Origin: Streptomyces puniciscabiei
GTDB lineage: Bacteria > Actinomycetota > Actinomycetes > Streptomycetales > Streptomycetaceae
Direction: 5' to 3'
Length of the DNA: 64,000 nucleotides
Assembly: GCF_006715785.1 (NCBI RefSeq)
Contig: NZ_VFNX01000002.1
Span: forward strand, 930,001 to 994,000
The notes below the pieces were generated by a model. That model was given only the letters and a program-made list of their open reading frames with translations, was not told the origin of the DNA and searched no databases. Positions 17,325 to 26,637 of this stretch are shown here, in pieces. The stretch's first letter is position 1. Each line of letters opens with the position of its first letter. The position numbers were made by a program, and so were the translations under genes.

Positions 17325-18893
17325 TCAGTCCGGTCCCCTGTACGGGCGGCGGAAGACCGGTGCCTGACCGGTGCCCCACGGGCGTACGGCCGCCAGCGCC
17401 TGAGCGACGGCGGACTCCAGCGCACCGCTGGTGTCGACCGGTACGGCTTCGGGCCACGGCGGTTCCCTCGCGGCCATGGCGCTGACGATCTCGGGGCCGG
17501 CGTCGGACGGGCCGGGGGCGCGCGTGCGCAGCCGGGCCGCCGACACGTCGCCCGGCACGTGGCAGTGCAGCGCGACCAGGTCGGCGTCGGCGCGTTCGGC
17601 CGCGCGGACAGCGGCTTCGCGCTGTGCGGCATCGGACCAGGTGGCGTCGAGGACCACCGATTCGCCGGAGGCGAGCAGTACGGCTGCGCGGTCGAGCAGT
17701 GCGGCGTACGTCCGGGCCGTCCACTCGGGCGTGTACAGCCCCTCGCCGTAGCCCGCCGCGGCGGACTGCTCCGCCGGGATGCCCGCCAGCTCCTTGCGGA
17801 CGCGGTCGCTGCTGAGCAGGGTGACCCCCAGCCGGTCGGCCAGGGCTCCCGAGAGCGTCGACTTCCCGCTGCCCGGCAGTCCGCCGACAAGGGTGAGGCC
17901 GACGGCGGAGGTACGCAGGTGGCGCAACGCCATGGAAGCGAGCCGCCGCGACGCCGTTTCGGAACCGGCGGCGCCCTGGCGCGTCTGGATCGCAGAGACC
18001 TTGGCACGGACGAAGGCGCGGTAGGCGACGTAGTGGTGCCACAGGGAAGGGGGCGCGGGATCCCCTGAGTACTCGCCGTACCGGGCAAGGAAAAACGTCG
18101 CCGCCTGAGGGGCTCCGAGCTGCTCCAGATCCATGGCGAGGAAGGCGGCGTCGTCCAGGCCGTCGACATAGCGGAGACGGTCGTCGAACTCCAGGCAGTC
18201 CAGGACGCGTGGACCGTCGTCGAGACAGAAGACGTCCTCGGCGAGCAGGTCGCCGTGACCGTCGACGACCCGTCCTTGCTCGATGCGGGTGTCGAACAGC
18301 CGCTCGCGACCGGCGAGATAGCGCCGCACCAGCTGTTCGGTCTCCGTCAGGCAGTCGAGCACGACGCCCTCCGCCGCCAGCGCGTGAACCTGCGCGAAAC
18401 TCGCCTCCCAACGTGCCGACAGCGCATCGCGCGTGCCCTGTTCGTCCACGTCGCGGCCGCGGGGGGCAGCCGCGTGCCACGCGGCCAGCTGCCGGGCGAC
18501 GGTGCGCAGGACGTCGTCGACGGCAACGCCCACCCGCACCAGGCGGGAGAGGCGGCGTTCCTCCGGCATGCGGCGCATCACCACGAGCGGTTCGGGTGTC
18601 TTCCCCTCAGGGCTGCGGAATTCGCCCAGACCCACGTAGACGTCGGGGGCGAACCGGCGGTTGAGGGCTATTTCCCGCTCGCACCCGGCCCGGCGTGCCT
18701 CGACCGTGGTGTAGTCCAGGAATCCCAGATCGACCGGCTTCTTCACCTTGTAGGCCCGGTCGCCCACGAAGAACAGCGTCGCGGTGTGGGTCTCACACAC
18801 CCCGGCGCGCGACAGGGCCACGCCGTCGTCCCGGCCACCCGACGTGGGGGCGGGCGTGCCGGCCCGCGGCTGGTGGAGGCTTGGCTCAGTCAT
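17325..18893 (-). CDS. Bifunctional phosphotransferase / P-loop kinase, Rv2004c-like
   Basis: 522 residues from ATG at 18893. The N-terminal two thirds is an aminoglycoside-phosphotransferase-like domain with the catalytic loop VVDGHGDLLAEDVF and the metal-binding acidic segment VLDCLEFDDRLRYVDGLDD. The C-terminal third is a zeta-toxin/AAA-like P-loop kinase with Walker A GGLPGSGKST and SSDRVRKEL. This two-domain order matches M. tuberculosis Rv2004c, a DosR-regulon member. The reaction is not established for the family. Its start overlaps the stop of the 52-residue Usp-like gene by 8 bases, so the two are likely coupled. It appears intact. Confidence 0.88.
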   Translation of the reverse strand: MTEPSLHQPRAGTPAPTSGGRDDGVALSRAGVCETHTATLFFVGDRAYKVKKPVDLGFLDYTTVEARRAGCEREIALNRRFAPDVYVGLGEFRSPEGKTPEPLVVMRRMPEERRLSRLVRVGVAVDDVLRTVARQLAAWHAAAPRGRDVDEQGTRDALSARWEASFAQVHALAAEGVVLDCLTETEQLVRRYLAGRERLFDTRIEQGRVVDGHGDLLAEDVFCLDDGPRVLDCLEFDDRLRYVDGLDDAAFLAMDLEQLGAPQAATFFLARYGEYSGDPAPPSLWHHYVAYRAFVRAKVSAIQTRQGAAGSETASRRLASMALRHLRTSAVGLTLVGGLPGSGKSTLSGALADRLGVTLLSSDRVRKELAGIPAEQSAAAGYGEGLYTPEWTARTYAALLDRAAVLLASGESVVLDATWSDAAQREAAVRAAERADADLVALHCHVPGDVSAARLRTRAPGPSDAGPEIVSAMAAREPPWPEAVPVDTSGALESAVAQALAAVRPWGTGQAPVFRRPYRGPD

Positions 18894-19044
18894 GAGCACC
18901 GACAGCGACCGGGCAGCGCCCGTGATGGACGGCGGCCCGCGCCAACCGGGCGAGTTCGCGCCTCTCGGCCTCGTCGGCGGTCCGAGGTGCGGCGGCCGGA
19001 CTTTCGGGCGAGCCGTCGAGGCCCACGGTGACGACTGGTTGCAT
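18886..19044 (-). CDS. Internally deleted universal stress protein (52 residues)
   Basis: ATG at 19044 has a well-spaced GGAGG site. The product starts as a Usp (MQPVVTVGLDGSPES) and after about 27 residues ends as a Usp (ELARLARAAVHHGRCPVAV), lacking the central 90 or so residues with the nucleotide-binding loop. The frame is preserved, so the deletion is in frame. The stop at 18886 overlaps the next gene's ATG at 18893, which may keep this leader translated to couple the kinase. In M. tuberculosis the Usp gene Rv2005c is likewise next to Rv2004c. Confidence 0.65.
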   Translation of the reverse strand: MQPVVTVGLDGSPESPAAAPRTADEAERRELARLARAAVHHGRCPVAVGAHD

Positions 19045-19325
19045 GGCGGCGGCCTCCGTCTCGTAAGAAGCTGGAGGGGACGGTGGACGAGTCCGACCGT
19101 GTGGATGGTCCGGACGTCGCCTGCATACCGGGCGCGACGCGTTCTCCCATTCGAGGATCCCCCTCGCTTGGCCACGGCGCATGTGGACCCGTGGAGAGGC
19201 GGGCCGCGGCCGTGGCAGGCGGCGGAGAGGAGGTGTCGCACGGTGACGCGGCGACCGCCCTTGGGCGACAGGGGGCTCGGAGGTCTTTCCGGACGTGACC
19301 GCATCGCGAAGGCAAGGAGAGGGCG

Positions 19326-19601
19326 ATGTCGCACACAGGACAGTGGAAGGTACGTCTCGACCTCTTCGAGGACGACGACGGAACGACGAAGGCGCACCTG
19401 GTGCTGGACACCGGCACCACGGCGCTCACCGGCCGCGGAACCGCGCACTGCCATCCGGCGGACATGAACGTGCCGGAGATCGGCGACGAGCTGGCGGCGG
19501 GCAGGGCCATGGTCGATCTGGCTCACCAGCTGCTGGAGACCGCCGAGCGCGACATGCAAGGCGTGGCGGCACGCCGGCCCAACAGCCCTCGGACCGCTTG
19601 A
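19326..19601 (+). CDS. DUF1876 (dsRBFC-type) small protein
   Basis: 91-residue protein with the DUF1876 pattern: WKVRLDLFEDDDGTTKAHLV, GRGTAHCHPADMNVPEIGDE and LAHQLLETAERDM. The family includes Rv1738 and Rv2632c, small dimers with a fold like hibernation/dsRNA-binding proteins, linked with dormancy. ATG at 19326 has GGAGAGG eight bases upstream. It diverges from the Usp-kinase pair with about 280 bases between, which should hold the promoters. It looks intact. Confidence 0.85.
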   Translation: MSHTGQWKVRLDLFEDDDGTTKAHLVLDTGTTALTGRGTAHCHPADMNVPEIGDELAAGRAMVDLAHQLLETAERDMQGVAARRPNSPRTA

Positions 19602-19641
19602 GGTCCGGCCTCGGACGCCACACCCGACTCCCCCCTACGAC

Positions 19642-19842
19642 GTGCCGGCCCCGGAGGAAACAGCAGGCCGGGCCCGGATGGCGCCCGGCTACCTGGCCCA
19701 CCTGGAGGAAGGGCCTGCCGACCCGACCTCGGCGACGCTCAACAGGCCGGCGGACGCCCTGGGCACCTCGGTCGCCGGGCAGCAGCTGTTCGAGGCCGCG
19801 CACACTGTCCTCGTCATCGACGTGTGTGACCACAGACGCTAG
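19642..19842 (+). pseudogene. XRE-type helix-turn-helix remnant
   Basis: The residues MAPGYLAHLEEGPADPTSAT followed by ADALGTSVAG match the end of the XRE helix-turn-helix found at the N-terminus of actinobacterial HTH-flavin/PNPOx-like proteins. Both the first helices and the whole C-terminal domain are absent: the frame ends at 19842 after a short unrelated tail. The 205 bases from here to the IS at 20048 contain nothing I recognise. Confidence 0.5.
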
Positions 19843-20047
19843 GTGTCTCCGGAGCACTGCGCTGACCTGCACTTTTGCCAACCACATTCAGCAGTATGGG
19901 GAGCTGTCTGCCGAGGATTCTTGGCACATCGGTACAGATTCGAAGGCCTCCCTGCCTGCACTGACGACGCCCCTTCCTCCTCCGGTTGCCTCCAATGGCC
20001 CATCCCCAACCACGACGTCACGTCGGCATCCTTCCCAGAGGGCCGCT

Positions 20048-20937
20048 GGATCACTGAGCCTTTTCAACGTTGCCTCTCCAGGGTGAGGACTGCGGCGGCG
20101 ATGTCCGTCATGCGGTTCGGGCTGCAGCGGCTGCGGCGGAAGATCCGCCAGGACTTCAGGCGGGCGACACCTCGTTCGACGGGAGCGCGGGCCTGGGCGA
20201 GTGCCCGGTTCAGCGTCCGCTCGGTCGGTGACAGTTCGCCGTTGGGCGGGCGGCGGATGGCGGTGGTGGCCCAGGAGCCGGCGCCGATGTAGGCGCGGTC
20301 GGCGACGATCGGGACGCCCTGGCGTTCGCAGATTCGGATGATGCGGTGGGTGCGTGCGGCGGTCAGATCGTGAGCACGGCCCGGCAAGGCCGGCGAGATC
20401 CACAGAAGCTGGCCTACGGGATCGGTGACGACCTGCACGTTCACGCCGTGGCGCCGGTGCTTGTGGGAGTAATCGGCGCGTCCGTCGCCCAGGCGGTCGC
20501 ACTCGCTGAGGGTGCCGTCCAGGAGTACGTAGTCCGGGTCGTGCTCGCGCAGGGTCTTGAGCAGGCCCGGCGCCCGGTCGGCGAGGAGCCGCACGACGGC
20601 GGTGGTGTAGGCGTGGGCGGTGCCGACGGATATGCCGAACCCGGCGGCGATCTGCGCGAGAGTCTCGTGCTTGCGCAGGTAGGCGAGAGCGACGAGGGCG
20701 CGCTGGTGCGGCGGGAGCTTGCAGCGGCGGTCACCCTCGCGGGTGACGATAAGCATCGTGACCCACTCGACCAGCGCATGAGGCAGGTCGAGTGCGGCAG
20801 GATAGGGAACCAACAGGGCTCCTGGACCGGCAGGTTGAGACTTCGAACACCTCACCCAACGGCACGGGAGCCCTGTCCGTTGCGGGCACCAAGGTCATCA
20901 CCCGATCGGTGGCCACGCTGAAAAGGCTCACTGATCC
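20048..20937. mobile_element. IS5-family insertion sequence, about 890 bp
   Basis: The ends are imperfect inverted repeats of about 27 bp (20048-20074 and 20911-20937), sharing GGATCA-x-TGAGCCTTTTCA-x-CGT-x-GCC with three mismatches. A single transposase gene fills the element. I see no convincing target duplication next to the ends. The element cuts a small membrane-protein gene whose start is at 21190. Confidence 0.8.
20064..20855 (-). CDS. IS5-family transposase (DDE_Tnp_4 type)
   Basis: 263 residues as read from 20855; the initiating codon may be further in. An N-terminal HTH_Tnp_4-like helical region ([20 protein letters not shown] and [16 protein letters not shown]) is followed by a DDE catalytic core with the first Asp in YVLLDGTL, the second in [10 protein letters not shown] and the last acidic residue near [14 protein letters not shown]. 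The frame is complete to its stop, so the transposase could be active. It binds the terminal repeats listed above and catalyses cut-and-paste transposition. Confidence 0.88.
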   Translation of the reverse strand: MRCSKSQPAGPGALLVPYPAALDLPHALVEWVTMLIVTREGDRRCKLPPHQRALVALAYLRKHETLAQIAAGFGISVGTAHAYTTAVVRLLADRAPGLLKTLREHDPDYVLLDGTLSECDRLGDGRADYSHKHRRHGVNVQVVTDPVGQLLWISPALPGRAHDLTAARTHRIIRICERQGVPIVADRAYIGAGSWATTAIRRPPNGELSPTERTLNRALAQARAPVERGVARLKSWRIFRRSRCSPNRMTDIAAAVLTLERQR

Positions 20938-21190
20938 GCACTGTCCGCCCATTGGAAAGGGACGGCCCGCCGGCGACCGCGCTTGCGGACAGTCGCGGGG
21001 ATTCACGGATGCCGGGAGCCGACGCCACAGGCACGACCGCTGCGGCTGCCGCGACCAGGCAAGCAAGGCTGGCCAACGCCACTATGAGCCTGCTGCCCCA
21101 CATCTTCGTGAGGAAGCCGCTTGATGGGATGTCGCCTCTGCCGACCGCACCACCCGTACCGTTGCTGCCATTCAACGAATCAGCCGCCAT
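20938..21190 (-). pseudogene. N-terminal part of a small membrane protein cut by the IS
   Basis: ATG at 21190 opens a frame of about 84 residues up to the IS end. A hydrophilic N-terminus is followed by one clear membrane segment (RLIVALASLACLVAAAAAVV), consistent with a single-pass or secreted protein. The continuation on the other side of the IS (19839-20047, minus strand) is open but shows no recognisable domain, so the original C-terminus is not certain. Confidence 0.45.
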
Positions 21191-22264
21191 GACCATCCAG
21201 CATGCCGATCACCTCTGACGGTGTCTCCCGTTTCAGCGCACACGTCCTCCTTCATGCAGCGGGCGGGAGGGCTCTTTCGGTAGCAGCTTGGTCTGTCCCC
21301 AAGACTGAAGCACCGGTCAGTGAGCCCACCGGCGGTGCAGGTTCGGGGCGGTTTGCGCCGGCTGCTGAAGCGAGGCCGCTTCCGCGCGGTGTCATGATCG
21401 GGGTGATCTGTACCGGCGGTGAGTGCAGATCCGGCGGAGAGGGCACCGTGGCCATCGCGTTCACGTACGCCCCTGACACAGATGCCCCTCAACCCCCGGG
21501 CCGACACCGACCTCCATGCCCAGACCCGCCTGCACGTACCCAACATGCCTGCAAGCCCTTCGGGTACCGTCACGGCTAGCGATATTTCGTCCTCTTCGCG
21601 GGGACCAACGGCTTTCTTGCACCGGTCCGACAACCAGTCCGGCTACGCCTGGACGAAGTACGCCGGCGGACCGGACATCCCCATGCCCGAGGTCATGCCC
21701 ACGGCCCAGAAGGCCCAGTCACCCCTGGTATGACCACATCAACTTCCTCGGCCGCTGCTCCTGCATTCGGCTTTCGGGTAACCGGGCCTGGGGCAGCGGC
21801 GCGACATGACCGCATGGCATCCGGGATCAGGCGTGTCAGGGGAACTGGGCCTCGAGTGAGCGAGTTGGGCGGCGGGGATTTCTTCGAATGCGGCGCGGCG
21901 GTCTGCTCCCAGGGGGCGGATGTCGCGGGCGAAGTGGGCCAGGGCGGGGGAAGTGTTCGGGATCGGCGCCGAGCACCGCGACACGGAACCGCTCCAAGCC
22001 CCTCGGCGGCGGCCACGCAGGTCGAGAGCGAGATGACGGCGGGCTTCGGCGAGCAGGTGCCGACGGTGGAACCGGCAGCCGCCGTTCATCACGGACACAG
22101 TCGCGGCGACGTCGACGGCCGCCAGGGCGACATCGACCACGGCGGCGACCCGGCCCGGATCGCCGCCGCCGCGGCACGGGCGTACTCGAGGCTGGGTTGT
22201 TCTTCCGGAGTGCTCACGAGCGCTGTACGGCCACTGGTTCACCGTGATGACCGGGCACCCGGGG
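21191..22264. other. About 1.1 kb without a recognisable gene
   Basis: Several overlapping frames exist on both strands, but none has a known domain, a good start context and consistent codon bias over its length. A minus-strand patch (about 21850-22030) reads ALAHFARDIRPLGADRRAAF with coding-like bias broken into two frames, possibly a degraded gene that I cannot name. Confidence 0.4.
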
Positions 22265-22708
22265 CAGGTCGTCCGCAGTGCTTCCTTCGCCGCTTCGACA
22301 TCGAGCGCACATTCCGCCTGCTCAAGCAGACCCTAGGTTGGACCAAGCCCCGGCTTCGCAGCTCGGAAGCAGCCGACCGCTGGACCTGGCTCGTGATCGC
22401 TCCCTATGCCCAGCTCCGGCTCGCCCGACCACTGGCCACCGACCTCCGCAGGCCCTGGGAGAAGCCGACCGAGTCAACAAGCTCACGCCCGCCCGCGTCT
22501 GCAGAGCGTTCAGGAACCTGCACACGCGAAGACCGGCTCCCCGGCTGGTGCACCGAAACCGACCTGCCCCGGCCCCGGCAGGCCGCCAGGCTCGAATAAC
22601 CAGCTACCGACCTTCCGTCACGACGTCAGGCGGGTCCTCGCCACCGGCGAGGCGTTCAGCCGTCCCGCCCACCACAAAGTCGGCACCAACCCCCGCCGCG
22701 GGACCTGA
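22265..22708 (+). pseudogene. C-terminal remnant of a transposase
   Basis: RRFDIERTFRLLKQTLGWTK and AADRWTWLVIAPYAQLRLAR are typical of the C-terminal catalytic region of a Streptomyces DDE transposase group. The sequence then continues in a second frame (NKLTPARVCRAFRNL) and a third (GAPKPTCPGPGRPPGSNNQL). The front of the transposase is missing and at least two frameshifts follow, so it is dead. Confidence 0.65.
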
Positions 22709-22757
22709 AGCTCTGCCCGCCTGAACCGTCAGGAAGCCGACGAGGTTGGATGGCTCC

Positions 22758-23075
22758 ATGGTGAGACGAAAGCGGGAGAAGAAGAGGCGACCTCCCTTCG
22801 GCATGCCGAAGGGCATCGTCCTACTGGCGACGCCGGAAGGCTGGCGGCACAGTGTCCTCACCGTTGAAGGCGGGATGCTCTGCGGGCGCCTCGCCGGCGT
22901 CCCGGTCAACGCCGGACCAGCCGAGGCACGGGCCGCCGCGGCGGCCATGGTGGTGGGGCTGGCACACGACTTCCACGAAGTACCTGTCGACGTGACCTGG
23001 GATCCGCCCCGGGAACACGGGTCCTGGACCGCCCAGGTCACCGTTGCCGCGACCCCGTCGAACGCCTGTGGTTAA
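22758..23075 (+). CDS. Hypothetical protein, 105 residues
   Basis: ATG at 22758; a TTG at 22746 is an alternative. A basic N-terminus (MVRRKREKKRRPPFGMPKG) is followed by a compact domain with GWRHSVLTVEGGMLCGRLAG and an alanine-rich helix. No membrane segment or known motif is seen. Codon bias supports coding. It converges on the 23085 gene with nine bases between the stops. I do not recognise the family. Confidence 0.55.
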   Translation: MVRRKREKKRRPPFGMPKGIVLLATPEGWRHSVLTVEGGMLCGRLAGVPVNAGPAEARAAAAAMVVGLAHDFHEVPVDVTWDPPREHGSWTAQVTVAATPSNACG

Positions 23076-23084
23076 ACGACAAGC

Positions 23085-23555
23085 TCAGCGGTTGTTGGGG
23101 TTCAGCAGGGCGGCGGCCGCGGCGATGAAGGCGACGGATGCTTCCTTGGCCGCCTGCCGCCGGGCGTCCAACTCGGTCCGGTCGGTGGCCTTGCGCAGCG
23201 CGTACGTGGCATCTGCGGCCTGCTGGGCGGGGCCGGCCAGCTCGGGGACCAGGACCTGAAGGCGGATGTGGGGCGCTGTGATTGCCGCCCTGGTGTCGTG
23301 TGACCTCGTCTGGGCCTCCAGCTGATGCTCGGTGCCTGCCTCGGTCAGGGCCAGACGCTCCCGGTGAAACATCGCCGAGCGGTGCGCGTCCAGGGCGGCC
23401 GCGAAGTCGGTGACGGCACTGAGTTGGTCCTGGCGGTGGCTGTCGGCGCGCTCCTCGACGCGTGCGCTGCGTGCCGAGCGGTGCTGGAGGAGTCCGGCGG
23501 TCAGGGCACCGGCGAGGGTACCGAGTACGGCAACGATCGAAGGCCATATCGACAT
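23085..23555 (-). CDS. Membrane-anchored coiled-coil protein, plasmid KilB/pRL2-like
   Basis: 156 residues. One N-terminal membrane helix (VAVLGTLAGALTAGLLQ) is followed by a long charged helical region rich in Ala, Glu, Arg and His, probably coiled coil (RSARSARVEERADSHRQDQL). The shape resembles small proteins on Streptomyces plasmids and integrative elements (for example KilB-like and pRL2 proteins), so its presence near IS debris may mark an old mobile element. No function can be assigned. Confidence 0.55.
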   Translation of the reverse strand: MSIWPSIVAVLGTLAGALTAGLLQHRSARSARVEERADSHRQDQLSAVTDFAAALDAHRSAMFHRERLALTEAGTEHQLEAQTRSHDTRAAITAPHIRLQVLVPELAGPAQQAADATYALRKATDRTELDARRQAAKEASVAFIAAAAALLNPNNR

Positions 23556-23806
23556 CAGGTGTCGGGTCCTCTCGGATATCGGTTTCGGTGGTGAGGTCGG
23601 CGGACGGCGAGGTACGCGGCGGCGCTTTCAGTAGTGCTCCGATCCTCCCGGCCGGGCGGACCCTCGCCGTCGGCGCCACGGTGCGACGGCGCGGGGCTGC
23701 GTGATCTTGTCAATGTGTGCTGCTCCACCTGTGAGCCGCGCGACGGACCAACCCACCGATGTGCGTCCGGCACCCCGCCGTGGCCGCATACCCCAAGGAA
23801 CCGCGT

Positions 23807-24284
23807 ATGAGCGACCTGCCAACCCGCGCAGACCACAGCACTGCCCCGAACCCCGTGCGCAGCGTGTACCTGAGTCTGGTCGCCGAGGAATCGATGCCCT
23901 ATGGAAGCAGGAGGGCAGTTCAGCCACCTGCAACCGCTGGCCACAAGTGGGACACCCTCGCGGCCTCGGCGCGTACCAACTTGCTCAGCGAGCCGGTCAA
24001 CTACGACACCTGCCACCCGGAGTCGGTATTCGCGGCCAGCAAGGTGCTCGTCTTCGACGAGGCGGTGCGGGCCGCCGACGGCCCCGAGATACCGGACGAG
24101 GGTGCGCTGCTGGTCGTCCCGAACCGGTACAACCTCGCGTTCCACCCGCTCGCCGGCAGGCACGTGGCCGAGGCCGTCAACGCCTTGGCACAGTTTGGGC
24201 AGGGCGCCTACGAGGATGGCCCGGGGCGCCTCTCCCCCCGGGTGTTCTGGTGGCGCGCCAGCACCCTGACATCGATCACGCAGC
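23807..24284 (+). pseudogene. Hypothetical protein, 3' truncated at a fusion point
   Basis: ATG at 23807 with AAGGAA upstream starts MSDLPTRADHSTAPNPVRSV and continues with a well-ordered stretch (HKWDTLAASARTNLLSEPVN, VFDEAVRAADGPEIPDEGAL, RVFWWRASTLTSITQL). The coding character ends near 24285, where another frame begins to encode an unrelated beta-propeller. The frame itself runs on to 24763 through what looks like non-native sequence. I do not recognise the family. Confidence 0.5.
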
Positions 24285-24800
24285 TGCCCACTCGACATCG
24301 GCCGCATCACACCGAACGGAAAAGTCACTCTCTTACACCGTCCCCCCTTGGTCTACGGCTCACCCGACGCCATCACCGCGGATACCGACGCCTCGATCTG
24401 GTACGGCGGCACCACCGCCAACGGATGGCGGCTGGTCCACATCACCGCCTCGCTCTCGGCCTCCCACATCCCCATTCCGCTGGCCCACTTCGCACCGCAC
24501 ATCACCGGGCTTGCCTTCGGCCCGGGCAAACGCCTGTGGTTCACCTCCGCCCCCATCGACAACGAACGCGGCAAAGTCGGCTACACGGACTCCCGCGGCC
24601 ACACCAGGATCTGGCCGACCGCCACCACCTCCCCCGGGTCGATCACTCCCGGCCCCGACGGCGCGCTCTGGTTCAGCGAAACCGACGCCATCGGACGGAT
24701 CACCTCCAGCGGCGCCATCTCGTACCACCGGGCACCAGCGATGAAAAACACGGGAGGCAGTGACGGCTCTCTGGCCTGCACGCCGAACTCCACGCACTGA
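24285..24800 (+). pseudogene. Virginiamycin B lyase-like beta-propeller fragment
   Basis: Repeats typical of Vgb/streptogramin-lyase propellers are visible: DIGRITPNGKVT, GKRLWFTSAPIDNERGKVGY and GPDGALWFSETDAIGRITSS. Only about three of the usual six or seven blades are present. It starts without its own start codon at the fusion point with the preceding gene; TTG at 24348 is the first possible one. A functional lyase is unlikely. Family members open cyclic streptogramin B antibiotics or are of unknown function. Confidence 0.65.
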
Positions 24801-24888
24801 AGAACTGCGAGTCGTTGGTGTTGCGGCCGGCGTTCGCCAGTGGTTGCTGAAATCATCGCCCTGCAACATGAACTCAGGGACACCCAGG

Positions 24889-25362
24889 TCAGCAGTAGGT
24901 GCTCTGGGACGCCGGGACGAACTTCACACTGGTGTGGTAGCGGGCGAACTGAACCCGGTTGTAGTCGCGGCGGTCGACGCGGTACCAGACGTTGTCCCGG
25001 TCCTGGTCGCCATTGACGTCGTCCAGGCGGACGCACCAGCGTTCCGGGCGGATCTCCTTGCGGTAGGTCTCGGTGCCCTGCTGCACCTTGTGGCAGTTCT
25101 GCCGCCGTTCGGTGGTGTACCAGGTGCGGGTCCGGCGGTGGCTGCCGGAGCCGGTTGTGGAGGAGTGGCCGGCACGGACGGTGTTCGTCGTGCATTGCTT
25201 GACCATGTGCGGGCGGGTGGCCGGGGTGGTCTTTCGGGGGATGTGCCGGAGGTCGTCCTTGAGGCCGTAGACGGGATCGGGGCCGTCGAGGCCACAGGCG
25301 GTGAGCGTGGCCAGCAGGACCGCTGCCAAGCCGAGCGCCGCTCTGAGTCGTCCGTCGAACAT
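24889..25362 (-). CDS. Hypothetical lipoprotein, 157 residues
   Basis: Type II signal peptide with lipobox LTAC (ALGLAAVLLATLTACG), so it should be anchored on the outer face of the membrane. The mature part has three further Cys residues (KQCTT, QNCHK and RWCVRLDD) plus a C-terminal one, and a conserved-looking ERWCVRLDDVNGDQDRDNVW segment. No enzymatic motif is recognised. It diverges from the 25562 lipoprotein gene. Confidence 0.7.
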   Translation of the reverse strand: MFDGRLRAALGLAAVLLATLTACGLDGPDPVYGLKDDLRHIPRKTTPATRPHMVKQCTTNTVRAGHSSTTGSGSHRRTRTWYTTERRQNCHKVQQGTETYRKEIRPERWCVRLDDVNGDQDRDNVWYRVDRRDYNRVQFARYHTSVKFVPASQSTYC

Positions 25363-25561
25363 CCGTTGCTCCCCCCATGCGTCGTTCGAACGCGTAGCGT
25401 ATCCGAGGACGTGGCGGCCGTGGCCGACTCATGACGAAGGGCTGTTCCTCTGGAGACGGCTGCGGAAGGACGGCCCTTCGCCGCATCGGTCCGGTCCGCA
25501 AAACGCCGGAGGTGTGGCTTCCGCCATAGCGGGGGTGGTCCGCGCCTGGTGGGCTGTCCGG

Positions 25562-26527
25562 ATGCGCCAGACCACCCCTCTCGCCGCGGCGGCCGTCGCA
25601 GTGTTCGCCCTCGCCACCGCTTGCGGCAGCCTTGAGCCGGCCTCCGGGCGGCACGAAGAGCCGGCCGGCTCCGCTGGTTCCTCGGCCTTACCCGTCGACC
25701 GCTTCCAACTGAGCGAGACGGACGAGGAAACCGTGGACAGGGCCCGGTGGGCCCTGGCTCGTTCCTGCATGGTCGACCTGGGATTCCCCGAGCTGCGTAC
25801 GCTGAGCCTCGACCCGCCGCCGGCGTGGCCGATGCCCCCGCAGCAGGCCGGAAGGCTGGTCGCCATCAGCGTCATCACCGACACCGACCGATACGGCGTC
25901 AGCGACCCCGAGCAGGCAGCCGTCCATGGCTACCAGGGCGCGTACCTGGAGTGGAAAGCGAACCGGAAGACCGTCGACCGGAAGTGGACCCTGCCGCAAT
26001 ACGTTGCTCTGACCGGCGAGTTCGTGTACCTGCGCAACAAGAACACCGTCCATGGGCACACCGTTCCCCCGCACGGCTGTCTCGGCCAGGCCGACCGCAC
26101 CTTGTACGGTTTCCGGCCCCAGGACCGCCGGGACCCGGTGCTGTATGTGAAAGGAGCGGGCATCACCGAGGGCGAGAAGACGAACGAGTGGAAGGCTGCG
26201 GACCGCGCCTGGTCAGCGTGCATGAAAGCCCACGGCTACCACTACGCCAAGCCCTCGGAAGCCCGCAACGACCCCAAGCGGGAGGAGAAGGAGTTCGAAC
26301 AGAACCCCCACCGCGACCCCCATGTTCCCTCCGGACTGGAGAAGGCGACCGCGGTGGCGGACGCAGTGTGCAAGGAGAAGACCCACTACGTTCCAACGGT
26401 CCGCGCGATCGACATTCGCGTCCAGAAACGCCTGATCCAGAAGAACCGGACCGCTCTCGAAGAGGCACACCGTCAGAGCAAGGCCGCCGCCGACAAGGCC
26501 CGAGCGATCCTGAGGAAACTGTCCTGA
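25562..26527 (+). CDS. Hypothetical lipoprotein, 321 residues
   Basis: ATG at 25562; the frame is open back to 25301, but the signal peptide begins here (RQTTPLAAAAVAVFALATAC, lipobox ATAC). The mature protein has paired Cys residues (SCMVDLGFPEL, PHGCLGQADR, WSACMKAHGY, AVCKEKTHYV) and a C-terminal helix with many Lys and Arg. This is the layout of a common, uncharacterised actinobacterial lipoprotein family. No catalytic motif is seen. Confidence 0.75.
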   Translation: MRQTTPLAAAAVAVFALATACGSLEPASGRHEEPAGSAGSSALPVDRFQLSETDEETVDRARWALARSCMVDLGFPELRTLSLDPPPAWPMPPQQAGRLVAISVITDTDRYGVSDPEQAAVHGYQGAYLEWKANRKTVDRKWTLPQYVALTGEFVYLRNKNTVHGHTVPPHGCLGQADRTLYGFRPQDRRDPVLYVKGAGITEGEKTNEWKAADRAWSACMKAHGYHYAKPSEARNDPKREEKEFEQNPHRDPHVPSGLEKATAVADAVCKEKTHYVPTVRAIDIRVQKRLIQKNRTALEEAHRQSKAAADKARAILRKLS

Positions 26528-26637
26528 CCGGCGGCCACGGACTTCGAGACACCGAACAGCGGTGCCACCTGCCGCAACGTCAAGTTCGTGCGCTGCACAT
26601 CGCGACCGGCAACACCCGGTCCGGGCCGGCCGGCCGG

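Noticed and set aside
20064..20855. Interpretation of the transposase upstream region as a separate regulator gene
   Set aside because: The helix-turn-helix seen there is the transposase's own HTH_Tnp_4 region, inside the terminal repeats.
21739..22242. A 167-residue minus-strand frame with some coding bias
   Set aside because: Recognisable-looking segments are split over frames, and no family could be named; listed only as debris.
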